A DNA stretch of 45,117 nucleotides, from the NCBI GenBank assembly GCA_021209335.1, contig JAJOIN010000104.1, positions 1 through 45,117 of the forward strand. Reading direction: 5' to 3'. Below the pieces are notes generated by a model, which was not told the DNA's origin, made no database searches, and was given only the letters and a program-made list of their open reading frames with translations. Made by a program: the position numbers and the translations under genes. This DNA is from Aeromonadaceae bacterium (GTDB taxonomy: Bacteria > Pseudomonadota > Gammaproteobacteria > Enterobacterales > Aeromonadaceae). Positions 16,642 through 24,473 of the stretch are shown here, in pieces. Position 1 is the first letter of the stretch, and each line of letters opens with the position of its first letter.

Positions 16642-17150
16642 TGGCGCAGATCTACATCGGCATGGGCTCCAATATCGAACCCATGCACCATGTGTGTGCC
16701 GGACTGGATGCCCTCTATCGCTGGTTGGGGCCCCTGGCCGTCTCGCCTGTCTATCGCAGTCCGGCCCTGGGCTTCGTTGGCGAGGACTTTCTCAATCTGG
16801 TGGTGGGGGCCCAGACCTCCCTCAGCCTGACCGCTGTGTGCCAGGGGCTGCGGCAGATCGAGTTTGCCCACGGCCGCCCCCGCGATGCCAAGAAGTTCTC
16901 TTCCCGCACCCTGGATCTGGATCTGCTGAGTTTCGATGATGCCGTGCTCACGGCGCCGTTGGAGTTGCCGCGGGCCGAAATCTTGCATAACGCCTTCGTG
17001 TTGCGTCCCTTCGCCGAGCTGGTGCCTCAGTGGCGTCATCCGGTGGCCGGGCTGACCCTGGCCGAGCTGTGGCAAGGCTTTGCGCAGGACGCGATCCTTG
17101 AACCCGTTGCCCTGGCCTGGTGCGGCCCCTCAACTCAGGAGCATTCTTGA
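16641..17150 (+). CDS. folK: 2-amino-4-hydroxy-6-hydroxymethyldihydropteridine diphosphokinase
   Basis: HPPK transfers pyrophosphate from ATP to 6-hydroxymethyl-7,8-dihydropterin, the product of FolB. 169 residues. Motifs: YIGMGSNIEP at the start, the conserved FLN at FVGEDFLNLV, and RTLDLDLLSFDD with the two magnesium-binding aspartates, then HNAFVLRPFAEL. Some gammaproteobacteria, including E. coli, carry folK with panC or pcnB instead, so the folB-folK pair here is a second, paralogue-type HPPK arrangement seen in marine relatives. Its stop overlaps the ATG of uppP. Confidence 0.92.
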   Translation: MAQIYIGMGSNIEPMHHVCAGLDALYRWLGPLAVSPVYRSPALGFVGEDFLNLVVGAQTSLSLTAVCQGLRQIEFAHGRPRDAKKFSSRTLDLDLLSFDDAVLTAPLELPRAEILHNAFVLRPFAELVPQWRHPVAGLTLAELWQGFAQDAILEPVALAWCGPSTQEHS

Positions 17151-17947
17151 TGACCACCCTGCATACCCTGGTGTTGGCCCTGTTACAGGGGTTGACCGAG
17201 TTTCTGCCCATCTCCAGCTCCGCCCACCTGATACTGCCTTCCCAGGTGTTGGGCTGGCCGGATCAGGGCATTGCCTTTGACGTGGCGGTGCACCTGGGTA
17301 CCCTGTTGGCGGTGGTGGGCTACTTCTGGCGGGACTTACAGCAACTGCTGGGCGCCTGGCTTCGCTCCTTGGCTGGCCGGCGGGATGAGCCGGCGGCCAA
17401 GCTGGCCTGGATCATCGTGCTGGCCACCCTGCCGGCGGCCCTGTTGGGCTGGCTGGCCAACGATTTCATCAGCGAATACCTGCGCTCGGCCCGAGTCATC
17501 GCCATCACCACCCTGGCCTTTGGCCTCCTGATGTGGTGGGCAGATCGGCGCGGCCGCAAGCAGCTGCCGCTGGAGGCGATCAGTCTGAAAACCGGCCTGC
17601 TGGTGGGCCTGGCCCAGGCGGTGGCGCTCATTCCCGGCACCTCCCGCTCCGGCATCACCATGACGGCGGCCCTGCTGTTGGGCTTGACCCCATCGGCGGC
17701 AGCCCGCTTCTCCTTCTTGCTCTCCATCCCCATCATAGTGCTGGCGGGGGGGTACGAGAGCCTCAAGCTGGTGGCCAGCCCGGAGGCGGTGGATTGGGGG
17801 CAGATGCTGCTGGGCGTGGCAGTCTCCTTCGCCAGTGCCCTGGCGGTGATCCACTTCTTCCTCAAGGCCATCAGCCGCATCGGCCTGTGGCCCTTCGTGC
17901 TCTACCGGCTGCTGCTGGGGGTTGTGCTGCTCATCTTCTTCTGGTGA
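17150..17947 (+). CDS. uppP: Undecaprenyl-diphosphatase UppP (BacA)
   Basis: Integral membrane phosphatase that recycles undecaprenyl diphosphate to the monophosphate carrier for wall and O-antigen synthesis and gives bacitracin resistance. 265 residues, about eight hydrophobic segments. Both catalytic motifs are visible: the glutamate-rich LTEFLPISSSAHLIL near 17-32 and PGTSRSGITMTAALLLG near 160-180. I start at 17150, where the ATG overlaps the folK stop (TGATGA type) and AGGAG is 8 bases upstream. It ends exactly where the convergent cca begins its stop codon. Confidence 0.96.
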   Translation: MTTLHTLVLALLQGLTEFLPISSSAHLILPSQVLGWPDQGIAFDVAVHLGTLLAVVGYFWRDLQQLLGAWLRSLAGRRDEPAAKLAWIIVLATLPAALLGWLANDFISEYLRSARVIAITTLAFGLLMWWADRRGRKQLPLEAISLKTGLLVGLAQAVALIPGTSRSGITMTAALLLGLTPSAAARFSFLLSIPIIVLAGGYESLKLVASPEAVDWGQMLLGVAVSFASALAVIHFFLKAISRIGLWPFVLYRLLLGVVLLIFFW

Positions 17948-19179
17948 TCAGCGCTCATCCCACTGGCGCTTGACCTCGCGGATGGCCAGCAGGCGGGCTC
18001 TGTCCAGCTGCTGGCGGATGGCTTCGCCCCGATAGCCGGCGGCCACTATCGGCTGCACCGGCACCGCCCGGGCCGCCTCAAAGGCGGCCGCCACATAGTC
18101 CGGCTCGGGGTAGGGGCGCTCCTCAAAGCCCAGCCGGCCATGAAAGTCGGCCCGGCAGCAGTCCAGCAACTGATAGAGCCGCTGGGGACGGCGCCAGCCG
18201 TCCACCCGGTTAAACAGCTTGAGCAGTGTGCTGGATCTGAGCCCCAAGGCGGTATGAATGAGGGAGTGCAGCTCGCTGACCAGCAGCGCCAGCTCCCTGT
18301 GCTCGGTGGGCACCTTGAAGCGCTCACACACCGCCTGGATCAGGGGCAGGCCCCGTTCGCCATGGCCATGGTGGCTGGGCAGGATATGGGCCGGGGTCAG
18401 CCCCTTGCCGAAATCGTGGCAGACGGTGGCAAAGCGCACCGCCGTGTCCTGGCTCAGGCGTGCCGCCTGGGCGATGGCCATCAGGGCATGGATACCGGTA
18501 TCGATCTCCGGGTGCCATTGGGGGCGGGCGGGGACGCCAAACAGCCGATCCAGCTCCGGCAGCAGCACCTTGAGGGCGCCACAGGCCCGCAGCACCTCGA
18601 AGAACACCTGGGGGGCCGGGGTCGTCAGGGCTTTATCCAACTCCTTCCATACCCGCTCCGGCGTCAGGTGATCCAGCTCGCCGCTGGCGGCCATCTGTTG
18701 CATCAAGGCCAGGGTGTCGGGGGCCACGGTGAAGCCCAGCCCATGGAAGCGGGCGGCAAAGCGCGCCACCCGCAGTACCCGCAGGGGATCTTCGGCAAAC
18801 GCCGGTGAGACATGGCGCAGGCGGTGGGCCTGCAGATCTGCCAGGCCGCCGTAGGGATCGTGCAGCTGACCCTGCGCATCCCGGGCCATGGCATTGATGG
18901 TGAGATCCCGCCGCAGCAGATCCTCTTCCAGCGTCACCTCGGGAGCGGCATAACAGGCAAAGCCGGTATAGCCATGGCCCTGCTTGCGCTCGATGCGCGC
19001 CAGGGCGTATTCCTCTTTAGTCTGAGGGTGCAGGAACACGGGAAGTCGCGACCGACCGGGGTAAAGCCCTGCTCAAGTAACTCCTCGGCCCGGGCACCCA
19101 CCACCACATAATCCCGTTCGTGGACCGTCAGGCCCAGCAATTCGTCACGCACCGCGCCGCCAACCAGATAGATTTCCAC
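17948..19179 (-). pseudogene. cca: tRNA nucleotidyltransferase (CCA-adding enzyme), broken by a 1-base frameshift
   Basis: Read in two frames, this is a full-length multifunctional Cca. Frame A runs from GTG at 19179 ([25 protein letters not shown]... VGRDFP; GGGAGG upstream). Frame B resumes at about 19040 with [21 protein letters not shown] and continues to 17948 with the [10 protein letters not shown] motif, [11 protein letters not shown] and the HD phosphohydrolase domain ([15 protein letters not shown]). The sequence reads GACTTCCCGTGTTC where GACTTCCCGGTGTTC is needed: one G is missing at about 19040. Everything else looks intact, so this is either a very recent mutation or a sequencing error. 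The enzyme repairs tRNA 3' ends; it is dispensable where all tRNA genes encode CCA. Confidence 0.9.
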
Positions 19180-19206
19180 ATGCACCTCCCAAATCCCGGT
19201 CGGGGC

Positions 19207-19248
19207 ATTATAGCGGTCTTTGACTTCACCGGGGGCAGGCTTTACCCT
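19207..19248. promoter_or_regulatory. Divergent cca / exeA promoter region
   Basis: On the plus strand TTGACT (19220-19225) and TACCCT (19243-19248), 17 bases apart, point to exeA. On the minus strand a perfect TATAAT (19207-19212) points to cca, though I see no good -35 for it. The two overlap back to back. Confidence 0.5.
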
Positions 19249-19330
19249 GCGACCCGGTAGCCGTCACCCCACCCGCATCTCACCAGGCCGGTTGCTGGAC
19301 TCTGGGTGGCCTGGCACAGGGAGAGCTGGA

Positions 19331-20926
19331 ATGTACAAGGCATTTTTCGGACTGACGGAGAACCCCTTCTCCCTGTCCCCCAACCCTAAATACTGCTACA
19401 TGAGCGAGCGCCATACCGAGGCGCTGGCTCACCTGAGCTATGGCCTGCACGAGGGCGGCGGTTTCGTGCTGTTGACCGGCGAGGTGGGCACCGGCAAGAC
19501 CACCGTCTCCCGTTGTCTGCGCCGTCAGCTGGATGCAGAGACTCAGCTGGCCGTGCTGCACAACCCCACCCTGGGCTCGCTGGAGCTGCTGCAGAGCCTG
19601 TGCGACGAGCTGCAGCTGGCTTACGAACCGGCGGCCGGTCTCAAGGGGCTGTTTGATCTGATCAAGGGGCGGTTGCAGGAGAATCAGACCGCCGGACGGC
19701 GCACCGTGCTGCTGATCGATGAGGCCCAGCATCTGACCCCCGAGGTGCTCGAACAATTGCGTCTGCTCACCAACCTGGAGACCGATGAGGCCAAGCTGCT
19801 GCAGGTGGTGCTCATCGGCCAGCCGGAGCTGCAGCAGTTGCTGCAACAGCCTCTGCTGCGGCAATTGGCCCAGCGGATCACGGCCCGCTACCACCTGCTG
19901 CCGCTCTCCCGGGCGGATGTGGATGCCTATGTACGCTTTCGCCTGCAGGTGGCCGGCTGCCTGCAGCCCCTGTTCACCCCCAGCGCCATTGCCGTGCTGC
20001 ACAGGGTCAGTGGCGGCATTCCCCGCCTCATCAACCTGATTTGCGAGCGGGCCCTGCTGGGGGCCTATGGCGCCGGCCAGTCGCGCATCGGCCCCAAGCT
20101 GGTACGCCAGGCCGCCGAGGAGGCGCTGGGTTATGGCCAGCGCAGCGGCGGGGCACCGACTCTGCTGTTTGCCCTCTGTGGTGCGGCCTTCCTGGCGGCC
20201 GGCTGGTTTGGTTGGCAGCAGTGGGGCTGGTTGCCCGCCGCGCCGGTGGAAGAGGTGACGGTCACCGTCAAGCAGCCGGCCGATGCCGAGCTGGTGAGCG
20301 GCTTTGAGCGTGCCCTGCAGTGGGCCAGCGAAGAGAGTGGCGCCCTGCAGCAGCTCTACCGCGTCTGGGGTTATGAGGTCACCCTGGATGAGGCGGACTG
20401 CAGCCAGGCCTATCGCGCCGATCTGCGCTGCGAGCTGGGGGCGGGCAGCCTGGACGAGCTACTGGCCCTGGATCATCCGGCGGTGATCCGCCTGGTGGAC
20501 AAGGACGGCCTGGCCAGTTATGCCACTTTGCTGCAGGTGGAGGATCAGCAGGCGGATCTGCTGCTGGGCGAGGAGAGCTGGCGAGTGGAGTTAAGTTGGC
20601 TCAGGCAGATGTGGGGGGATGACTATACCCTGCTGTGGGTGGTGCCCGCCGGCAGTGGCGGCGTCATCTCCGCCAAGAGCCGGGGCCCCTCGGTGCAATG
20701 GCTGGAGACGGCGCTGAGTCAGGCGCTGGGTGAGCCGGCGCGGGATCTGCGGCGCTTCGACACTACCCTGGCGGATCGGCTGCGGCGCTTCCAGCAGCAA
20801 GAAGGCTTGGCGGTGGACGGTGTGGCCGGGCCCCAGACCCTGATCCGGCTCAATGCCCGAAGCCAGATAAGCATGCCGCGGCTGGTGCTGCGGCAAGATA
20901 GCCCGGCAGAACAAGGAGAAAGCTGA
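19331..20926 (+). CDS. exeA: ExeA/GspA: ATPase of type II secretin assembly
   Basis: An inner-membrane ATPase that, with ExeB, binds peptidoglycan and helps the secretin ExeD/GspD assemble in the outer membrane. I start at 19331 (MYKAFFGLTENPFSLSPNPKY), the family start, with GGGAGAG upstream. Domains: AAA+ ATPase, Walker A GEVGTGKTT at about 50-58 and Walker B VLLIDEAQ at about 126-133; a membrane helix at about 277-297; a periplasmic region with a C39-peptidase-like fold; and a C-terminal peptidoglycan-binding domain (FQQQEGLAVDGVAGPQTLIRLN). Total 531 residues. The stop overlaps the start of exeB. The remaining exe/gsp genes are not in this window, which is also the arrangement in Aeromonas. 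Confidence 0.94.
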   Translation: MYKAFFGLTENPFSLSPNPKYCYMSERHTEALAHLSYGLHEGGGFVLLTGEVGTGKTTVSRCLRRQLDAETQLAVLHNPTLGSLELLQSLCDELQLAYEPAAGLKGLFDLIKGRLQENQTAGRRTVLLIDEAQHLTPEVLEQLRLLTNLETDEAKLLQVVLIGQPELQQLLQQPLLRQLAQRITARYHLLPLSRADVDAYVRFRLQVAGCLQPLFTPSAIAVLHRVSGGIPRLINLICERALLGAYGAGQSRIGPKLVRQAAEEALGYGQRSGGAPTLLFALCGAAFLAAGWFGWQQWGWLPAAPVEEVTVTVKQPADAELVSGFERALQWASEESGALQQLYRVWGYEVTLDEADCSQAYRADLRCELGAGSLDELLALDHPAVIRLVDKDGLASYATLLQVEDQQADLLLGEESWRVELSWLRQMWGDDYTLLWVVPAGSGGVISAKSRGPSVQWLETALSQALGEPARDLRRFDTTLADRLRRFQQQEGLAVDGVAGPQTLIRLNARSQISMPRLVLRQDSPAEQGES

Positions 20927-21630
20927 TGTCCATGCTGTTGAAGGCCCGCCGCCAAGGGGGCCGCAGTGCTGCACTGGAGGCCAGCCTGGGATTGGGGCTG
21001 GGGGCGGAGCAACGCAGCCGGCGGCGGCTGGGCTGGTTGCTGGGGCTGCCGCTGTGTCTGGGGCTCGGCATGGGCGCAAATCTGGCCTGGCATTGGGTCA
21101 ACCTCAAGCCGCAACAGCTGCGTCACGAGATCACAGAGCCGACCCTGCTGCCTTATGGGCCGTCGGAGACGCCGGCGCGCTTTCTCACCCGCGCCCTGCC
21201 GGCGCCGCCGGCCCCTGTGCTGGCGCCAACCCAGGATCTCGGCGCGCCGGGCAGTGGCAGCCTGGCGCTGGATGGGGTGTCAGCGGATCTGGCCAGTCGC
21301 TTTGAGGCGGCCCTGGCCGCCCAGGCGCAACAGCCAGAGTCGGCGGCCATTCCTGAACCCGCCCATGGCGAGATCTCGGGGGTGGTGCCCTTAAGCGATC
21401 TGCCAGACACTGTGGCCCGCCGGGTGCCGCCACTGAACTATCGCGCCCACGTGTTTTCCTCGGATCCCAGCAAGCGGGTGGTGAACCTCAATGGCAAGGA
21501 TTGCTATGAGGGGGATGCGGTGGCGCCGGGGGTGATGCTGCTGCAGATCTTGCCGGAAGGCGCCATCCTGCGGGTGGCCGGTCAAAGCTTCAGCCTGCAA
21601 GCCCTGACCGACTGGCCCGGGATCAGTTGA
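20926..21630 (+). CDS. exeB: ExeB/GspB: general secretion pathway protein B
   Basis: Partner of ExeA. 234 residues: a basic cytoplasmic N-terminus, one membrane helix at about 37-55 (LGWLLGLPLCLGLGMGANLAW), a proline/alanine-rich linker to about 170, and a C-terminal periplasmic GspB domain with NYRAHVFSSDPSKRVVNLNGKDCYEGD, the signature part of the family. The ATG overlaps the exeA TGA, so expression is coupled. The last 8 bases overlap the convergent ygiM gene. Confidence 0.92.
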   Translation: MSMLLKARRQGGRSAALEASLGLGLGAEQRSRRRLGWLLGLPLCLGLGMGANLAWHWVNLKPQQLRHEITEPTLLPYGPSETPARFLTRALPAPPAPVLAPTQDLGAPGSGSLALDGVSADLASRFEAALAAQAQQPESAAIPEPAHGEISGVVPLSDLPDTVARRVPPLNYRAHVFSSDPSKRVVNLNGKDCYEGDAVAPGVMLLQILPEGAILRVAGQSFSLQALTDWPGIS

Positions 21631-22231
21631 TCCAGCCTTCACGCTTCTTGCGGCGCGGCCGGGGCAGGTAGACCAGCACTATCCCGGCCAGGGCGCCCAG
21701 TCCGGCCACCAGGCCGCCGTTGCGCAGCCAGCGCATCTGCTCGTCATGCTCCTCGGTGCCCAGTTGCTTGGCCAGCCGTTCGTTTTCCGCCAGCAGCTTC
21801 TCCAGTTGCCCCTGCTTTTGCTGGAGGCTCGCCGCCAGGCTGGCCAGCTGCGCCTGGGCGGCGCCCAGTTGTTGTTGGGTCTCATCCAGCGCCTTGGCGG
21901 TGTCACTGTCCTTGCTGGCCAGCTTGCTCTGCAGCTCGCTCAGCTGCTGCTCGAGCTTCGGCAGGCGGCTGGCCAGGCTCTCGGCCTGTTGCAGCTGGGC
22001 CAGTGGCAACCAGCCGGTGCGACCGCGCGCATCGGTGAGCTGGGCGTACTTACCGCTGTCATCCATTCCCAGCAGGGTGACGGCTTCGCCGGCATTCAGG
22101 CTGCCCAGGATGCGAAACTGCTTGCCGGGGCCGGCCAACAGGAAGGTGTGCAGCGTTTCGCTGACGTAGCGGGTTTCGGCGGCGTGCAGGCCCAGGGGCA
22201 GGCAGAGCAGCAGGGGAAGCAGGCGTTTCAC
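21623..22231 (-). CDS. ygiM: YgiM-like SH3-domain protein
   Basis: A 202-residue exported, C-terminally anchored protein of the TIGR04211 SH3 group. Order: signal peptide at 1-18 (LLPLLLCLPLGLHA), a bacterial SH3 domain at about 20-82 (YVSETLHTFLLAGPGKQFRIL, GRTGWLPLAQL), a long coiled coil at about 88-165, a membrane helix at about 172-188, and a basic tail (RPRRKKREG). The start is GTG at 22231 with GGGA 8 bases upstream. The function is not firmly known; SH3 domains of this type bind cell-wall peptides. In E. coli it is next to cca as well; here exeAB has come between. Confidence 0.88.
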   Translation of the reverse strand: MKRLLPLLLCLPLGLHAAETRYVSETLHTFLLAGPGKQFRILGSLNAGEAVTLLGMDDSGKYAQLTDARGRTGWLPLAQLQQAESLASRLPKLEQQLSELQSKLASKDSDTAKALDETQQQLGAAQAQLASLAASLQQKQGQLEKLLAENERLAKQLGTEEHDEQMRWLRNGGLVAGLGALAGIVLVYLPRPRRKKREGWIN

Positions 22232-22294
22232 GATAGGGATCCCAGCGTCGATAAAGATTCGCCGATGGTACCGGTTGCCTCAAGGCAGAACAAG

Positions 22295-22320
22295 CAAACG
22301 GCGCCCGAGGGCGCCGTTTG
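22295..22320. terminator. Bidirectional terminator between ygiM promoter side and pit
   Basis: Perfect 11-bp stem CAAACGGCGCC (22295-22305) with GGCGCCGTTTG (22310-22320), loop CGAG, just downstream of the pit stop. On the minus strand it is followed by CTTGTTCTG. Confidence 0.75.
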
Positions 22321-22325
22321 TGTCG

Positions 22326-23591
22326 TTAGAGGTAGATCTTTTCCAGCAGGCCGAAGATGAGGATGGCGAGCAGGGCGCCGGCGGGCAGGGTCACCACCCA
22401 GGAGATGACGATGTTGCGCACCACCCCCAGGTTGATGGCGGCGATGCCGCGGGCCAGGCCGACCCCCATGATGGCGCCCACCAGGGTCTGGGTGGTGGAG
22501 ATGGGCAGGCCGGTGCCGGAGGCGAGCAGCACGGTGCTGGCGGTGGCCAGCTGGGCGGCGAAACCACGGCTGGGGGTCAGGTGGGTGATGCCGGTGCCCA
22601 GGGTGGCCATCACCTTGTGGCCCATCATGGCCAGACCCAGCACGATACCCACGGCGCCCAGGGGCAGCACCCACCAGTCGATGGCACTGCTGGCGGCGAT
22701 GGCACCACCATGGGAGACCACCGAGACCACGGCGGAGAGCGGACCTATGGCGTTGGCCACATCATTGGAGCCGTGAGCGAAGGCCATGGCACAGGCGGTG
22801 ACTATCATCAGCACGCCAAACACCTTCTCCACGTTGGAGTAGTGCATCTTGACGTCGTCCTGCGGGTTGAAGCGCAGGCGGCGGATATACATGACGCCGC
22901 CGATGGCCGCCAGCAGGGAGAGGATGATCGAGATGACGGTGCTCTCGCCGCTGGTCAGCGGCAGACCGACATGGTTCAGGCCCTTTTGCAGGGTCACCAG
23001 GCAAATCACCATGGCGGAGAGGAAGATATAGACGGGGCCGTAGCGCTTGGCGTTCTCCAGCGGGTTGTCGGTGTTGAAGATGAGCTTCTGCACGCTGATA
23101 AACAGCACATAGGCGGTGAGGCCGGCGATGGCCGGGGTGATGACCCAGGAGCCGACGATGCCGCCAAACTTGTCCCACTGCACCGCATCGGCACCCAGGC
23201 TCACCACGGCGAAGCCGACGATGGCACCGACGATGGAGTGGGTGGTGGAGACAGGCCAGCCAAAGCAGGAGGCCACCACCAGCCAGACACCGGCGGCCAG
23301 CAGGGAGGCGATCATGCCCAACACCAGCACATCCGGATGATCGGTGAAGGCGATGGGATCTATGATGCCGCCCTTGATGGTGGAGGTGACCTCGCCGCCG
23401 GCCAGGTAGGCGCCGGTGAATTCGAAGATCATGGCGATGATGATGGCTTGACGAATGGTCAGTGTCTTGGTGCCAACGGAGGTCCCCATGGCGTTGGCGA
23501 CGTCGTTGGCCCCTATGCCCCAGGCCATCAAGAGACCGAACAGGGCAGCGATCAGCACCAGCTGGGTGCCGTATTGCGCAAGAATTTCCAT
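22326..23591 (-). CDS. PiT-family inorganic phosphate transporter
   Basis: A 421-residue inner-membrane, metal-phosphate/proton (or sodium) symporter of the PiT family. The two inverted PD001131-type signatures are visible: GIGANDVANAMGTSVG at about 25-40 and AHGSNDVANAIGPL at about 280-293. Each is followed later by the conserved GWPVSTTHSIVGAI and GLPISTTQTLVGAI loops. About ten membrane segments. The upstream neighbour, 18 bases away, is a DUF47 protein, the usual partner, and both are in one leftward operon. No recognisable Pho box is seen upstream, consistent with low-affinity constitutive uptake. Confidence 0.95.
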   Translation of the reverse strand: MEILAQYGTQLVLIAALFGLLMAWGIGANDVANAMGTSVGTKTLTIRQAIIIAMIFEFTGAYLAGGEVTSTIKGGIIDPIAFTDHPDVLVLGMIASLLAAGVWLVVASCFGWPVSTTHSIVGAIVGFAVVSLGADAVQWDKFGGIVGSWVITPAIAGLTAYVLFISVQKLIFNTDNPLENAKRYGPVYIFLSAMVICLVTLQKGLNHVGLPLTSGESTVISIILSLLAAIGGVMYIRRLRFNPQDDVKMHYSNVEKVFGVLMIVTACAMAFAHGSNDVANAIGPLSAVVSVVSHGGAIAASSAIDWWVLPLGAVGIVLGLAMMGHKVMATLGTGITHLTPSRGFAAQLATASTVLLASGTGLPISTTQTLVGAIMGVGLARGIAAINLGVVRNIVISWVVTLPAGALLAILIFGLLEKIYL

Positions 23592-23609
23592 GACTATACC
23601 TATGGTGGG

Positions 23610-24290
23610 TTAGTTGCGTGCCAGCATGAGTTCCAGGCGGGCGCCTACACGGTCGGCTTGGTCGGCCAGGTCGCCGATCTTTTCCAGCACCTTGTAGAGG
23701 AAGATGACATCGACCGGGTTGAACTCGTTTTCCCGGGCAAAAATCTTGCGGCGAATGCCGATCTGCAGCTGATCGGTATCGTCTTCTATGACGTCCAACT
23801 GCTTGACCATCTCTTCCACCAGTTGCAGTTCGCGTCCGCGGAAGCCGGTTTCCAGCAGTTCATCCAGCTCGCCGATGGCCTTGACCGCCAGCTCGGTGGC
23901 ATCCAGGCAGCGCTTGATGTAGGTCTGGAAGTCCTGACTCAGGTCGGCGGGGAAGGTGAGCTTGCGGCCCAGCATGATGCCGCAGATATCCTTGGCCCGG
24001 TTGGCAATCTTGTCCTGCTGGGTCAGCATCTCCAGCAGATCCGTCCGTGCCAGGGGCATGAAGAGGCCGGAGGGCAGCTTGAGGCGGATCTCCCGCTTCA
24101 GCACGTCAGCCTCTTTTTCCATTTGATTGATTTGACCATAGATGACGGTCGCCTCGTCCCAGCGATCTTCCGCCACGGCCATGAAGAAGGGCAACAGCTG
24201 TTCGCAGCACTGATGTACCTTGGCTATGTGCTTCTGTAGGGGTTTGATCGGGGACTTGGCAAAGAGTCCCAAAATGGTATTAACTGGCAT
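23610..24290 (-). CDS. DUF47 / PhoU-like phosphate-transport regulator (TIGR00153)
   Basis: A 226-residue helical protein of the DUF47 family, similar in fold to PhoU. I start at 24290 (MPVNTILGLFAKSPIKPLQKHIAKVHQCCEQLLPFF), the family start, with AGGTG 7 bases upstream; a longer frame to 24458 reads through promoter-like DNA. The pattern DLLEMLTQQDKIANRAKDICGIMLGRKL and the Glu/Asp-rich helices suit metal binding. It is co-transcribed with the PiT transporter and probably controls its activity, which is inference from the common pairing. Confidence 0.92.
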   Translation of the reverse strand: MPVNTILGLFAKSPIKPLQKHIAKVHQCCEQLLPFFMAVAEDRWDEATVIYGQINQMEKEADVLKREIRLKLPSGLFMPLARTDLLEMLTQQDKIANRAKDICGIMLGRKLTFPADLSQDFQTYIKRCLDATELAVKAIGELDELLETGFRGRELQLVEEMVKQLDVIEDDTDQLQIGIRRKIFARENEFNPVDVIFLYKVLEKIGDLADQADRVGARLELMLARN

Positions 24291-24473
24291 GACACACACC
24301 TGTGTGGTTGAAAAAATGCTCACCCGACATCGAGTAAGGCGCGCATGGTAGCCCAAGTCGTCTGGTAATAAAACTGTCATGGACCCTTGAATTTTAGGTT
24401 TGCCACGGCCTTTTTTGTCTTCTTTTTGCGCTCCGTCAACACACCTCTTCCCTGCCAAATCCCGGATGTTCGA

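Noticed and set aside
22275-24239. 654-codon plus-strand frame across pit and DUF47
   Set aside because: The product is a His/Gly/Asp-rich composition typical of an antisense frame; both opposite-strand genes are clear family members.
24361-24400. CTGTCAT near the DUF47/pit operon as a possible Pho box
   Set aside because: Only one half-site (CTGTCAT) is present; the second repeat at the proper spacing is missing, so a Pho box is not supported.
24387-24473. Extended N-terminus of YgiF from 24387
   Set aside because: The CYTH motif EVELK should lie at the very start; the added 29 residues have no counterpart in the family and cover promoter-like DNA.
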